64,000 bases of DNA from Rhodospirillaceae bacterium (GTDB lineage: Bacteria; Pseudomonadota; Alphaproteobacteria; Kiloniellales; DSM-21159). The notes under the pieces were generated by a model. That model was not told the origin of the DNA. It saw only the letters and a program-made list of their open reading frames with translations, and did no database searches. Numbering within the stretch: the first letter of the stretch is position 1; every line of letters starts with the position of its first letter. Location of the stretch: positions 1,178,001 through 1,242,000 of the forward strand of contig CP030885.1 of the NCBI GenBank assembly GCA_006969625.1, given 5' to 3'. Shown here piece by piece: positions 8,756 to 17,060 of the stretch. Both the position numbers and the translations under genes were made by a program.

Positions 8756-8783
8756 CGGCGGCGCCTGGTGGGGACGGCGCCGC
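8756..8783 (-). terminator. 9-bp GC hairpin between the SBP gene and livHMGF (attenuator or mRNA-protecting stem)
   Basis: Positions 8756-8764 (GGCGGCGCC) and 8775-8783 (GGCGCCGCC) form a perfect 9-bp stem with a 10-nt loop. It sits in the 126-bp gap after the solute-binding protein stop and before livH, read on the minus strand. No T-run follows on that strand, so it is not a classical intrinsic terminator. Stems at this place in other binding-protein operons limit read-through or protect the upstream message, which would keep the binding protein in excess; that role here is inference. Confidence 0.5.
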
Positions 8784-8839
8784 CCTTTGCGCGGCCCCCA
8801 TCCGCCGCCGCGTCTGCCGCAGGGCGGCGCGCGCGCCGC

Positions 8840-10054
8840 CTAGTCGATCATCTTCAGATCGGCATCGGCGATCGCGGCGGGATAGAGAACTTTGATCTCC
8901 TCGCCATGGACCTGGATGATCGGCATTTCGCGCCCCTGGTTCATGCCGTTCTCGCCGAAGTCGATCGGGCCGTAGAAGGTGAGGATCTCGGTCGCGGCCA
9001 GGGCGTCGCGCACTGCCTGCTTGTCGGTCGAGCCGGCAGTCTGCACCGCGTTGACCAGGACGTCGGCCGCCGCCGCGCAGGAGCCGTGGACGTAGTCGGG
9101 GTCGGTGCCGAAAGCCTCGAGGAAGTCGGCGTAGAAGGCGGCGGTCGTTTCCCAGGGGCCGACCGCGCCCTCGTAGGCGGTGGCATGGTGCCACCAGGTG
9201 GAGCTGGTGACACCGTCGGCCAGCTCGCCCAGCCCTTCGGTGAACTCGCGGTAGGCCGGGCCGGTCACCATGGTGATGATCGGCGCTTCGACGCCCAGGT
9301 CCTGCATCTGCTTGCGGCCGAGGATCAGGTCCTGGGTGTAGCCCGTCATGTAGACCCAGTCTGGCTCGGCCGCCTTGATCGCCGACATGGCGGCCGAGTG
9401 GTCCATCGTGCCGACGGCGTAGAGCTCGTTGTAGGTCACCTCCAGGCCGGCGGATTTGGCCGAGTCCGCGAGGGCCGATGCCATCGCCTTGGGGAAGACG
9501 TCGTCGCGGCCGTAGACGGCGACGCTTCGCAACTCCGGCATCTTCTCCTTGAAGTAGGCCGTCATCGACTCCGTCATGCCGGTGTTCGGCGCCAGGGTGC
9601 CGAAGAGGTACTGGAAGCCCTGGTCGTAGACCGACACGGAAGAAGCGACGCAGGCGATCAGCGGGACCTGGTAGCGCTCGGCGACCGCGGCCACGATCTT
9701 GGTATGGCCGGAGCCGAAGGGCGCCATCAGCACGTCGACCTCGTCGTCGGTGATCAGCTTCTCGGCGAGCTGGCCGGCGCGCTTGCCGTCGGTCTGGTAA
9801 TCGTACTGGACGAACTCGACCTTCATCGTCCGGCCGCCGACCTCGACGCCGCCGTCGGCGTTCACCTTGTCGAGCCAGAGCTGCCAGACCGCTTCCTGCT
9901 TCTTGCCCTCGTCGGCCAGCCCGCCGGTCAGTGCCAGCGGTGCGCCGATGCGCAGGACCTCTTCGGCCGCCAGCGCCGATACGGCCGCGGCGGAGGAGAC
10001 CAGACCGGCGGCCGCCGTCGCGGCCACCGCGGATTTCCAGGATTTCCCAAGCAT
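8840..10054 (-). CDS. periplasmic amino-acid/amide-type ABC solute-binding protein (LivK-like)
   Basis: This 404-aa protein has a Sec signal peptide (basic MLGKSWK, Ala-rich core, cleavage near ALA-AEE at about residue 30) and a periplasmic-binding fold of Leu/Ile/Val type (RIGAPLALTGGLADEGK, FVQYDYQTDGKRAGQLAEKLI). The start ATG 10054 has the ribosome site GAGGG 8 nt upstream. It heads the transporter operon and follows the amidase gene on the same strand. The specificity pocket cannot be read from sequence alone. Branched-chain amino acids, urea, short amides or ureides are all possible. Confidence 0.92.
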   Translation of the reverse strand: MLGKSWKSAVAATAAAGLVSSAAAVSALAAEEVLRIGAPLALTGGLADEGKKQEAVWQLWLDKVNADGGVEVGGRTMKVEFVQYDYQTDGKRAGQLAEKLITDDEVDVLMAPFGSGHTKIVAAVAERYQVPLIACVASSVSVYDQGFQYLFGTLAPNTGMTESMTAYFKEKMPELRSVAVYGRDDVFPKAMASALADSAKSAGLEVTYNELYAVGTMDHSAAMSAIKAAEPDWVYMTGYTQDLILGRKQMQDLGVEAPIITMVTGPAYREFTEGLGELADGVTSSTWWHHATAYEGAVGPWETTAAFYADFLEAFGTDPDYVHGSCAAAADVLVNAVQTAGSTDKQAVRDALAATEILTFYGPIDFGENGMNQGREMPIIQVHGEEIKVLYPAAIADADLKMID

Positions 10055-10214
10055 TGCGCCACCCTCACTGTTGTCGTGCTTCTCGCGGCAAGGGGCGGGT
10101 GCGATGTCGCTCGCTCGGGCGCGACGGCAGTTTGCCGCTTTCATGCCGATCCCCCGGGCGCGCGCCTGCCCCATCGCCATCCCAAGCAAGCCACGTGCCA
10201 GACATCGTAAAGCC

Positions 10215-10236
10215 AACAGTTGCACATACAACTGTT
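10215..10236. promoter_or_regulatory. perfect 8-bp inverted repeat upstream of the SBP gene, operator candidate
   Basis: AACAGTTG (10215-10222) and CAACTGTT (10229-10236) are exact inverted copies around CACATA. The site lies about 160 bp upstream of the solute-binding protein start in an unusually AT-rich gap, in the stretch where its promoter should be. The core GTTGTATGTGCAAC on the minus strand resembles palindromes bound by GntR-type regulators. No such regulator is encoded close by, so the binding factor is unknown. Confidence 0.45.
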
Positions 10237-10295
10237 TATCTTTGACGATCGCCTGCTTCTATTGCGCGCGCATCTTGGGCAGATTCTGGGGCAGC

Positions 10296-10312
10296 CGCCT
10301 AAAAAATAGGCG
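10296..10312. promoter_or_regulatory. palindrome CGCCTA-A5-TAGGCG directly after the amidase stop
   Basis: Six-base arms (10296-10301 and 10307-10312) are perfectly inverted around five A residues. The element touches the amidase stop codon (10313-10315). It could be a weak terminator for the amidase message or a second regulator site for the transporter promoter. No T-run follows on the minus strand, so I do not call it a standard terminator. Confidence 0.3.
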
Positions 10313-11503
10313 TCATGCCAAAGGATGCGGCGCCATCAGGTAGTCTTCCAGGCGGATCGCCAGGCGGACGAGCGTCCGGTCGCTATCGACCGGGCCGAGC
10401 AGGGAGAGTCCGACCGGCGCACCGCCGCACAGCGCCGCGGGGATGGTGAGCTGCGGCAGGCCGGCCAGCCCGGCCGCCGCCAGCATCTGCAGCACCGCCG
10501 CCCGATAAGCCTCGAAGTCCGCGGCCTCGGCGCGCTTGAGCGGCGCCGGGCCCGGGCAGGTCGGCAGAACCAGGATGCCGTCGTCGGCGAGCCGGTCGCG
10601 CAGCGACGCGCGCACCTGCGCCCGCACCGCCTCGGCGCCGCGGCGTTCGTCGCCGCCGATGCGGCTGGCCATCTCGAAGCGCTCGGCGACGCCGGGGCCG
10701 AAGGCCGGCCGGTACTGTCGCACCCAGTCGCCGTGGACCTCCCAGACCTCGGCGGCCTGGCAGACGCGGAAGGCTTCGCGCCATTCGGACAGGGGGGCTT
10801 CGGAAAGCCGCACATCGGCTGCGGCGCCGAACAGGTCCTGCAGGCGCCGGAGCGCCGGCTGCAACGCCGCGCGCGTGGCCTCCTCGGCGAGCGCCCACAC
10901 GTCGCCCGGCAGCATCAGGCGGGGGCGTTCCGGCGCCGCGGGCGCCTGCAGTGCGAAGGCTTCGGCGACACTGTCCAGTCCGCGCGCCGTGCGCGCGAAC
11001 CAGCCGACCACGTCGAAGCCCGGCGCCAGGGGCACCATGCCGTCGCGCGGGATCCGTCCGTGGGTGGTGCGCAGGCCGTAGAGGCCGCAGAAGCTCGCCG
11101 GCACGCGCACCGAGCCGCCGGTGTCGGTGCCGAGCGCGAAGTCGACGAGACCGGCCGCCGTGGCCGCCGCCGAGCCGGAGGAGGAACCGCCAGGCACCCG
11201 CTCCGGCGCGGCGGAGTTGCGCGGGGTGCCGTAGTGCGCGTTCACCCCCATCAGGCTGTAGGCCAGCTCGTCCGTATGGGTCTTGCCGCGTAGGGTGGCG
11301 CCGGCCTCCAGGCAGGCGACGACGCAGGGCGCGTGCGCCGTCGCCGGCGCATGGCTGGATGCCCAGGTCGGATTGCCGGCGCCGGTGACATGGCCGGCGA
11401 CGTCGAAGAGGTCCTTGGCGGCGAAGTCGAGGCCGGCCAGCGGGCCGCCCGGCGCGCCCGGCAGATCGAAGATCTCGACGAAGGCGTCGACAGTATCGCG
11501 CAT
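10313..11503 (-). CDS. amidase signature family hydrolase (AMI1/AtzE-like)
   Basis: The 396-aa enzyme carries the Ser-cisSer-Lys triad of the amidase signature family: Lys30 in DFAAKDLFD, the GGSSSGS motif at 105-111, and Ser131 in GTDTGGSVRVPAS. The N-terminal LAGLDFAAKDLFDVAGHVTGAGNP is very like indole-3-acetamide hydrolase AMI1 and related small amidases. I use ATG 11503; an upstream in-frame start (11569) would overlap the hpxZ-like stop. It lies between an HpxZ/AtzH homologue and an amide-type ABC transporter, all on the minus strand. In the hpx and atz clusters such amidases act on oxalurate or carboxybiuret, so a ureide-like substrate is a reasonable inference. Confidence 0.9.
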   Translation of the reverse strand: MRDTVDAFVEIFDLPGAPGGPLAGLDFAAKDLFDVAGHVTGAGNPTWASSHAPATAHAPCVVACLEAGATLRGKTHTDELAYSLMGVNAHYGTPRNSAAPERVPGGSSSGSAAATAAGLVDFALGTDTGGSVRVPASFCGLYGLRTTHGRIPRDGMVPLAPGFDVVGWFARTARGLDSVAEAFALQAPAAPERPRLMLPGDVWALAEEATRAALQPALRRLQDLFGAAADVRLSEAPLSEWREAFRVCQAAEVWEVHGDWVRQYRPAFGPGVAERFEMASRIGGDERRGAEAVRAQVRASLRDRLADDGILVLPTCPGPAPLKRAEAADFEAYRAAVLQMLAAAGLAGLPQLTIPAALCGGAPVGLSLLGPVDSDRTLVRLAIRLEDYLMAPHPLA

Positions 11504-11579
11504 GGCTGTCTCCGCTGGGCAGGTTGGGGTCAGGCCCGTCCGCGAGAGAAGGGCGCGCAAGGCCGGCATGTGCGGCCCC

Positions 11580-11963
11580 TCAAACGGCCAGCTTGGGCAT
11601 GCTGACGTGGGCGGCGACGATACGCCAACCCTCGGCGAAGCGCACCCAGGTCTGGCTGACGCGCCCCTCGGCCCCCGACTTCGTGCGTCTGTACTGGGCG
11701 TTGGCCGCGGCGAAGTCTCGCCCGAAGGTGACGATCGACACCCGCGTCAGCTCGCGGTCCAGGTCGCCGCTCGCCCGTGTGGCGCGGAAGCGGCGGATCG
11801 CCTCGATGCCGTACAGGTGCTCGGAAATGCCGTAACGTAGCACGAAGTCGCTGGCCCAGAAGAAGCCGTCGAGGGCCTCCAGGTCGTTCGTTACCAAGGC
11901 GTGCTCGTAGGCCTCGAAGGCGGCGGTGACCTCCGCCAGGGTCTCGGGGCAGTTGATTTCCAT
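11580..11963 (-). CDS. HpxZ/AtzH-like SnoaL-fold protein (DUF3225)
   Basis: This 127-aa protein matches the DUF3225 group that includes HpxZ (oxalurate catabolism) and AtzH (cyanuric acid catabolism). The motifs are the N-terminal EVTAAFEAYEHALVTNDLEA, WASDFVLRYGISEHLYG, and the C-terminal RVSQTWVRFAEGWRIVAAHV. The ATG at 11963 removes a low-quality leader. In the hpx and atz clusters this protein sits beside an amidase, as it does here with a 76-bp gap. Its fold is NTF2-like, and AtzH has been described as a 1,3-dicarboxyurea amidohydrolase, but the substrate here is not shown. Confidence 0.85.
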   Translation of the reverse strand: MEINCPETLAEVTAAFEAYEHALVTNDLEALDGFFWASDFVLRYGISEHLYGIEAIRRFRATRASGDLDRELTRVSIVTFGRDFAAANAQYRRTKSGAEGRVSQTWVRFAEGWRIVAAHVSMPKLAV

Positions 11964-12277
11964 CGTCTGCGGCGGTCTCACAGGCGGCCCGTGGCGGCGG
12001 CCTGGCGGACCTCCTTGCTCTGGTAGCGCGTCCACATCTGGCTCGGGATCCCCCATGGCTCGCCGGGCGATCCGCAGCGCCGACCCGGCCCTCGGTTGCC
12101 TCCCGGCTTCCGCCGGATTCGCCCGGTCGGGGGTCTCTTGCTGACCAGCAATTTGCGTGCCACCGAGAATGGCCGGGGCAAGCGATTGGTATTATTACTG
12201 TTGGTCTTACGCCTATCTGTTCCTGCCAGATGCGGCCGTGCTCAGGAATTGGGCGGATCCCGCGATCTGCCCAGTGT
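11964..12277. other. intergenic region without a supported gene
   Basis: About 310 bp between the HpxZ-like gene and a small hypothetical gene. It contains the promoter side of the hpxZ/amidase group and a short AT-richer patch at about 12183-12235. A minus-strand frame ending at 11978 (tail SQMWTRYQSKEVRQAAATGRL) looks gene-like but has no supported start and matches nothing I recognise. It may be the end of a decayed gene. Confidence 0.4.
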
Positions 12278-12646
12278 TTAGGCGCCCAGGTGGCCCTCTC
12301 CGCGACGGGCAGCCAGGCGAGCGACCCGGCGTCGGCGGCCGAGCGGTGCCGCCGGGCCGCCGTCGAGCAGGTGAAGCAGCACGGCGAAGACCAGAAGGTC
12401 GCGCAGGAGCTGGCGTGGGCCGGCTGCCGACGCCCGCGGGCCGTGCGGCGCCGGCGACGGGGCCGCGATCGGCCCGGGTGCGGCCGGGACCGGCTTGGCG
12501 GCAGCAGGGTCGCTCGGGCCGGTGGTGGCGGGACCGGCCACCACGGCGGCCGGCCCACCTGCCGCCAAGGTCTGCGAGTTCAGCGCCGCCTCTGGGCTGT
12601 CGGAGGGCAGGTGCGGGCGGAAATCTGCCATGCTGATGCTGGGCAT
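12278..12646 (-). CDS. small Ala/Pro-rich hypothetical protein
   Basis: A possible 122-aa protein starting at ATG 12646, with GGGAGG 8 nt upstream as a good ribosome site. The N terminus (MPSISMADFRPHLP) is followed by a Pro/Ala/Gly-rich stretch of about 60 residues, then one hydrophobic helix (LLRDLLVFAVLLHLLDG) and an Arg-rich end. I do not recognise the family. The composition could also arise by chance in GC-rich DNA, so the main support is the ribosome site and the membrane-like segment. Confidence 0.4.
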   Translation of the reverse strand: MPSISMADFRPHLPSDSPEAALNSQTLAAGGPAAVVAGPATTGPSDPAAAKPVPAAPGPIAAPSPAPHGPRASAAGPRQLLRDLLVFAVLLHLLDGGPAAPLGRRRRVARLAARRGEGHLGA

Positions 12647-12716
12647 GCTGGTCGCCTCCCGGACAGATGCGCTCGCCGGGGAGACGGCGTTCGGTGCGGT
12701 GCCGTGAAGTGCGGGC

Positions 12717-13796
12717 TCAGTACAGCCGGTCGACGCAGAAATCGATGGCCTGCAGCAGGGCATGCCTGGCGGGGTTGTCGGGAAAGCCCGACAGGTCCTC
12801 GACCGCGCGGGTCGCGTAGGTGCGGGCGCGCTGCTTCGACTCCTCGAGCGCGCCGTGCCGGTCCATCAGCGCGATGGCGTGCTTCAGGTCGCCGTCGCCC
12901 TGCTCGAGGTCTTCGACGCAGCGTCTCCAGAACTGCCGCTCCTCCTCGCTGCCCCGTGCGTAGGCCAGCACCAGCGGCAGGGTGATCTTACCCTCGCGGA
13001 AGTCGTCGCCGATGGTCTTGCCGAGCGCCTGCTGTTCGGCCGAGTAGTCGAGGATGTCGTCGACGAGCTGGAAGGCGTTGCCGAAGTTCAGGCCGAAGCG
13101 CCGCAGGGCCGCCTGCTCCGCCTCGCTGCGGTCCGCCACCACGGCGCCGATCTCGCAGGCGGCGGCGAACAGCGCGGCGGTCTTCGCCTCGATCACCTCC
13201 AGGTAGGCCGTCTCGTCGGTCGCCAGGTCGTTGGCGGTCAGGAGTTGGTGCACCTCGCCCTCGGCTATGGTGGCCGAGGCGTCGGACAGCACCTTGAGCA
13301 CGACCAGCGAGCCGTCCGCGACCATGAGCTGGAAGGCCCGCGAAAACAGGAAGTCGCCGACCAGCACGCTGGCCTTGTTGCCCCAGACGGCGTTCGCCGT
13401 CTCCAGTCCGCGGCGCAGGCGGCTGTCGTCGACCACGTCGTCGTGCAGCAGGGTGGCCGTATGGATGAACTCGACGCAGGCGGCCAGGGCGAACTCGCGG
13501 CCCGCGCCGGCCTCGCACAGGCGCGCCGAGGCGAGCGTCAGCATCGGCCGCAACCGCTTGCCGCCGGCCGCGACGATATGCCCGGCGAGCTGCGGGATCA
13601 GCGCCACCGGCGAGTGCATCTTCTCGACGATGATGTCGTTGACGCGCTTGAGATCCTCGGCGACCAGAGACTGCAAGGGCTCGAGGCTGCCGGCGGTGCC
13701 GCCCGGGCCGCTCGGCCGGGCGTCGCCACCGTGGCCGGAAGCGTCGGACGTCTGGGTCTCGGCGGCGGAATGCACGCGCTTCGTCTCTTTCGTCAT
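12717..13796 (-). CDS. polyprenyl diphosphate synthase (octa/decaprenyl type)
   Basis: A 359-aa trans-prenyltransferase. The first aspartate-rich motif is LLHDDVVDDSR (DDVVD at 119-123), the second LVDDILDYS (DDILD at 247-251), with GGKRLRPML and GDFLFSRAFQLM as expected. It extends FPP with IPP to build the ubiquinone side chain; chain length cannot be fixed from sequence, though alphaproteobacteria commonly make decaprenyl chains. The first ~38 residues from ATG 13796 are Thr/Ser/Gly-rich and outside the family core, so a later start is possible. It is divergent from the DUF2007/TrmN6-like pair. Confidence 0.93.
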   Translation of the reverse strand: MTKETKRVHSAAETQTSDASGHGGDARPSGPGGTAGSLEPLQSLVAEDLKRVNDIIVEKMHSPVALIPQLAGHIVAAGGKRLRPMLTLASARLCEAGAGREFALAACVEFIHTATLLHDDVVDDSRLRRGLETANAVWGNKASVLVGDFLFSRAFQLMVADGSLVVLKVLSDASATIAEGEVHQLLTANDLATDETAYLEVIEAKTAALFAAACEIGAVVADRSEAEQAALRRFGLNFGNAFQLVDDILDYSAEQQALGKTIGDDFREGKITLPLVLAYARGSEEERQFWRRCVEDLEQGDGDLKHAIALMDRHGALEESKQRARTYATRAVEDLSGFPDNPARHALLQAIDFCVDRLY

Positions 13797-13988
13797 GTCT
13801 CGGCGCGGCCGGCCGTCGTCGGCTGTCGAGCGGTGGCGGCCGCGTGCTAGTGTGTCTTTATCATATGTGGGGCCGACGGCAGGCGCGGCAACGCGCCTTG
13901 GCCCCCTTCGGACGCCGCGGCAGCATAGGAGCAAGCCGGCGCCGGTCAAGCGCGAGCACGGCGCACCGGTCGGGATGCGGAGCAGGGC

Positions 13989-14216
13989 ATGCGCGAACTT
14001 TTGCGAACGAACGACTTGGTCAAGCTGTCCTGGCTGCAGGCCCTGCTGCGCGATTCGGGCATCGAGCCGCTGGTCCTCGACGGTCACGCCAGCGTCCTGG
14101 AGGGCTCCGCCATCGCCATCCCGCGCCGCCTAGTGGTGATCGAGGAGGACTATGCGGCGGCGCGCCGGCTGCTGGAGGCGGCCGGAGAGGAGGTGTGGTC
14201 CGGGGAGGGCTGGTGA
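13989..14216 (+). CDS. DUF2007 small protein
   Basis: A 75-aa protein with the DUF2007 pattern: MRELLRTNDLVKLSWLQALL, SGIEPLVLDGH and RRLVVIEEDYAAARRLLE. Such proteins are described as putative signal transducers, and their biochemical role is unknown. The stop overlaps the methyltransferase start (GTGA at 14213-14216), so the two are translationally coupled. The position between a divergent prenyl synthase and a TrmN6-like gene is, from memory, a common alphaproteobacterial order. Confidence 0.85.
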   Translation: MRELLRTNDLVKLSWLQALLRDSGIEPLVLDGHASVLEGSAIAIPRRLVVIEEDYAAARRLLEAAGEEVWSGEGW

Positions 14217-14962
14217 GCGGCCCGGCCGCGGCGCAGGTCAGCGAGGACCGGCTGCTCGGCGGGCGCGTCGCCCTGCGCCAGCCGGCCGAAGGCTACAGGG
14301 CGGCCGTCGACCCCGTCCTGCTCGCCGCCGCCGTGCCCGCCCGGCTCGGCGAGCGGGTGCTGGAGCTGGGCTGCGGCGTCGGCGCGGCGGTGCTGTGCCT
14401 GGCGGCGCGGGTACCCGGGCTGGAGGTCAGCGGGCTGGAGCTGCAGCCTGAGCTGGCCGAGCTGGCGCAGGCCAATGCGGCCGCCAACACGGTGCACCTG
14501 CGCGTGCTGCAGGGCGATGTGGCGGCACCGCCGAAAGATCTCGGCAGCGGCTACCGGCGAGTCCTGCTCAACCCGCCCTTCCATCCGCCGGAGGCCACGG
14601 CCTCGCCGCGCGAGGACAAGGACCGCGCCAACCGCGAGGGCGCGGCGGGCTTGCGCGTCTGGCTGGACCTCGCCGTGCGCCGTCTGCGTCAGGGCGGCAC
14701 CCTGACGCTGATCTATCGCGCCGATCGCCTGGCCGAGCTTCTGGCTGCCATGCCGTCCGGCGCCGGCGACCTGCGTCTGCTGCCGCTGTGGCCCCAGGCC
14801 GGCCGACCGGCGCGCCGAGTCGTGGTGCAGGCGACCTGCGGCAGCCGCGCCGCGCTGACCCTGCTGCCTGGACTGGCGCTGCACGCCGCGGACGGCGGCT
14901 TCACGGCCGAGGCGGAGGCCGTCCTGCGCGACGCCGCCCCCCTGCCGATGCGTGCCGGGTGA
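14213..14962 (+). CDS. tRNA1(Val) A37 N6-methyltransferase-like protein (TrmN6 family)
   Basis: The 249-aa SAM-dependent methyltransferase starts at GTG 14213, overlapping the DUF2007 stop. SAM motif I is LELGCGVGAAV (51-61), and the adenine-N6 motif IV is NPPFHPP (120-126), characteristic of TrmN6 and related amino-methylases. The start of the domain, LGGRVALRQPAEGYRAAVDP, is typical of alphaproteobacterial members. It probably methylates a tRNA adenine; family proteins are also called by the broad name methyltransferase small domain. Confidence 0.85.
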   Translation: MSGPAAAQVSEDRLLGGRVALRQPAEGYRAAVDPVLLAAAVPARLGERVLELGCGVGAAVLCLAARVPGLEVSGLELQPELAELAQANAAANTVHLRVLQGDVAAPPKDLGSGYRRVLLNPPFHPPEATASPREDKDRANREGAAGLRVWLDLAVRRLRQGGTLTLIYRADRLAELLAAMPSGAGDLRLLPLWPQAGRPARRVVVQATCGSRAALTLLPGLALHAADGGFTAEAEAVLRDAAPLPMRAG

Positions 14963-15051
14963 ATGCGGCACTGCGAAAAACCTTTTGCTCCCTCCACGAT
15001 CCGCCTGATTAACTTGCCGCTGACAGCAATGACCGGGAGTCGTGGACGGGC

Positions 15052-16146
15052 ATGCGCGACGGCAGCGTCGCCGCGATCGACGTTCGCAATCTGACAAAGG
15101 TCTTCGGCAGCGGCAGCCAGGAGGTGCGCGCTCTCGAGGACGTGTCCCTGGCGATCGCGCGCAACGAGTTCTTCACCCTGCTCGGCCCCTCCGGCTGCGG
15201 CAAGACCACGCTGCTGCGATTGATCGCTGGCTTCGAGCAGCCGAGCGCCGGTCAGATCCTGCTGGAGGGCTACGACATAGTCCGGCTGCCGCCCTTCAAG
15301 CGGCCGGTGAATACGGTCTTCCAGTCCTACGCCTTGTTTCCGCACATGACGGTGGCCCAGAACATCGGCTTCGGCCTGGAGATGCAGGGTTGGGACAAGC
15401 CGCGCATCGCCACGCGCGTTGGCGAGATGCTGGAGCTGGTGCAGATGGGCAGCCTGGGCGACCGCCGTCCGACGCAGCTTTCCGGCGGCCAGCAGCAGCG
15501 CGTCGCACTGGCCCGGGCGCTCGCCAACCAACCCAAGGTCCTGCTGCTCGACGAGCCGCTCTCGGCGCTCGACTTCAAGCTGCGCAAGGAGATGCAGATC
15601 GAACTGAAGCGCCTGCAGCGCGAAACCGGCATCACCTTCGTCTTCGTCACCCACGACCAGGAAGAGGCCCTGACCATGTCGGACCGGGTCGCGGTGATGT
15701 CGGACGGGGAGGTGCAGCAGGCAGGCAGCCCGGAGCAGATCTACGAGCGGCCGGTCAACCGCTTCGTCGCCGACTTCATCGGCGAGACCAACTTCCTGCA
15801 AGCCGAGGTGGAAAGCGAAGGCGAGCGATACCGCCTGCCGGGTGGAGCCGTCCTCTCCGGCCAGGACCCGCACCGGCACGCCGCAGGCGAACGCGTCACC
15901 CTGGCGCTGCGGCCCGAGCGGGTCGAGCTGGAGGCGGCGGGCGCGGAGGGACTGACGGGCGCGGTTGAGCGGATCGTATACTTCGGCACCGATACGCTCT
16001 ATTTCGTGGCGATCGCCGGCGCTGACCTGGACGCGCCCTTCCAGGCGCGGGTGCAGAACCGCGACGGTTCGAAGGCGCAATTTTCGGTCGGCGAGCGGGT
16101 CGGCATTCGGGTGGCGCCCGACGCGGTGCAGGTGCTGGTCGACTGA
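15052..16146 (+). CDS. potA: polyamine ABC transporter ATPase (PotA/PotG)
   Basis: A 364-aa ATPase with Walker [10 protein letters not shown] (45-53), Q-loop region [14 protein letters not shown], signature LSGGQQQR (143-150), Walker [13 protein letters not shown] and a C-terminal TOBE-like domain (about 280-364). [20 protein letters not shown] is characteristic of the spermidine/putrescine group. The gene overlaps the first permease by one base (TGATG). It drives putrescine/spermidine import with the two permeases and the binding protein downstream. Confidence 0.95.
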   Translation: MRDGSVAAIDVRNLTKVFGSGSQEVRALEDVSLAIARNEFFTLLGPSGCGKTTLLRLIAGFEQPSAGQILLEGYDIVRLPPFKRPVNTVFQSYALFPHMTVAQNIGFGLEMQGWDKPRIATRVGEMLELVQMGSLGDRRPTQLSGGQQQRVALARALANQPKVLLLDEPLSALDFKLRKEMQIELKRLQRETGITFVFVTHDQEEALTMSDRVAVMSDGEVQQAGSPEQIYERPVNRFVADFIGETNFLQAEVESEGERYRLPGGAVLSGQDPHRHAAGERVTLALRPERVELEAAGAEGLTGAVERIVYFGTDTLYFVAIAGADLDAPFQARVQNRDGSKAQFSVGERVGIRVAPDAVQVLVD

Positions 16147-17054
16147 TGGGCGCCTTCGTCGATCTCATGCGCCGCTCCAGACCGGCGCGCGTCGGGGCAC
16201 TGATCGCCCCGGCGATGCTGATCATCGGCATCTTCATGGTGCTGCCGCTGGGGTTGATGGCCTACGTCTCGATCCTCGAGCGTGGCATCAACGGCGGCGT
16301 GCAGTGGGGCGTGCACACGGTCGAGGCCTATGTGGCCTTCTTGTTCGAGGAGAACCTGCTCGGCGAGCTGTCGGTCAATCCCGACTACATCCGGATCTTC
16401 GCCCGCAGCTTCATCCTGTCCTTCGTCACCATGGCGATCTGCCTGACCATCGGCTTTCCGGCCGCCTTCTACATGGCGCTGCAGCCGGAGAAGTACCGCA
16501 ACCTGCTGATCTTCCTGGTCACCATCCCGTTCTGGACCAACCTGCTGGTGCGCAACTACGCCTGGATCCTGATGCTGCGCAGCAACGGCCTGCTGAACGA
16601 GGCGCTGCTCGGCCTCGGCCTGATCGAGGAGCCGATCGAGCTGCTCTACACCAACGTCGCGATCACCATCGGGCTGGTCTACTCCTTCCTGCCTTTCATG
16701 GTGCTGCCGATCTACGCCAGCCTGGAGAAGCTCGACCTGCGGCTGGTCGAGGCCGCCTTCGACCTGGGGGCCAACAAGCGCCGCGCATTTCTGCGGGTCG
16801 TCGTGCCGTTGGCCATGCCGGGCATTGCCGCCGGCTGCATCCTGGTGTTCATCCCCTCGCTCGGCGCCTTCGTGACGCCGGAGCTGCTCGGTGGCTCGAA
16901 GTCGATGATGATCGGCAACCTGATCCAGAGCCAGTTCGGCGCAGCGCGCAACTGGCCCCTCGGCGCGGCGCTGGCGTTCGCACTGCTGGCCATCGTGCTG
17001 CTGGCGATGATGGTCTATCTGATGCGCTTCCGGCGCCCGCCGAGCGCCGGCTGA
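16146..17054 (+). CDS. potB: polyamine ABC transporter permease (PotB/PotH)
   Basis: The 302-aa inner-membrane permease has about six membrane segments and the coupling-loop consensus VEAAFDLGANKRRAFLRVVVP of the MetI-like fold. FWTNLLVRNYAWILML and GAFVTPELLGGSKSMMIGNL are strongly PotB/PotH-like. It starts at ATG 16146 inside the potA stop, and is followed 6 bp later by the second permease. Confidence 0.94.
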   Translation: MGAFVDLMRRSRPARVGALIAPAMLIIGIFMVLPLGLMAYVSILERGINGGVQWGVHTVEAYVAFLFEENLLGELSVNPDYIRIFARSFILSFVTMAICLTIGFPAAFYMALQPEKYRNLLIFLVTIPFWTNLLVRNYAWILMLRSNGLLNEALLGLGLIEEPIELLYTNVAITIGLVYSFLPFMVLPIYASLEKLDLRLVEAAFDLGANKRRAFLRVVVPLAMPGIAAGCILVFIPSLGAFVTPELLGGSKSMMIGNLIQSQFGAARNWPLGAALAFALLAIVLLAMMVYLMRFRRPPSAG

Positions 17055-17060
17055 AGCGGG

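Noticed and set aside
7937..10210. A 757-codon open frame on the plus strand across livH and the binding-protein gene
   Set aside because: Composition is dominated by Asp, Gln, Arg, Gly and His, as expected for the antisense of GC-rich membrane and binding-protein genes. No domain is seen.
12157..12636. Plus-strand frame with WYYYCWSYAYLFLPD
   Set aside because: Eye-catching aromatic run in an AT-richer patch, but no ribosome site, no continuing domain, and the rest is Arg/Gly/Pro-rich; not supported as a gene.
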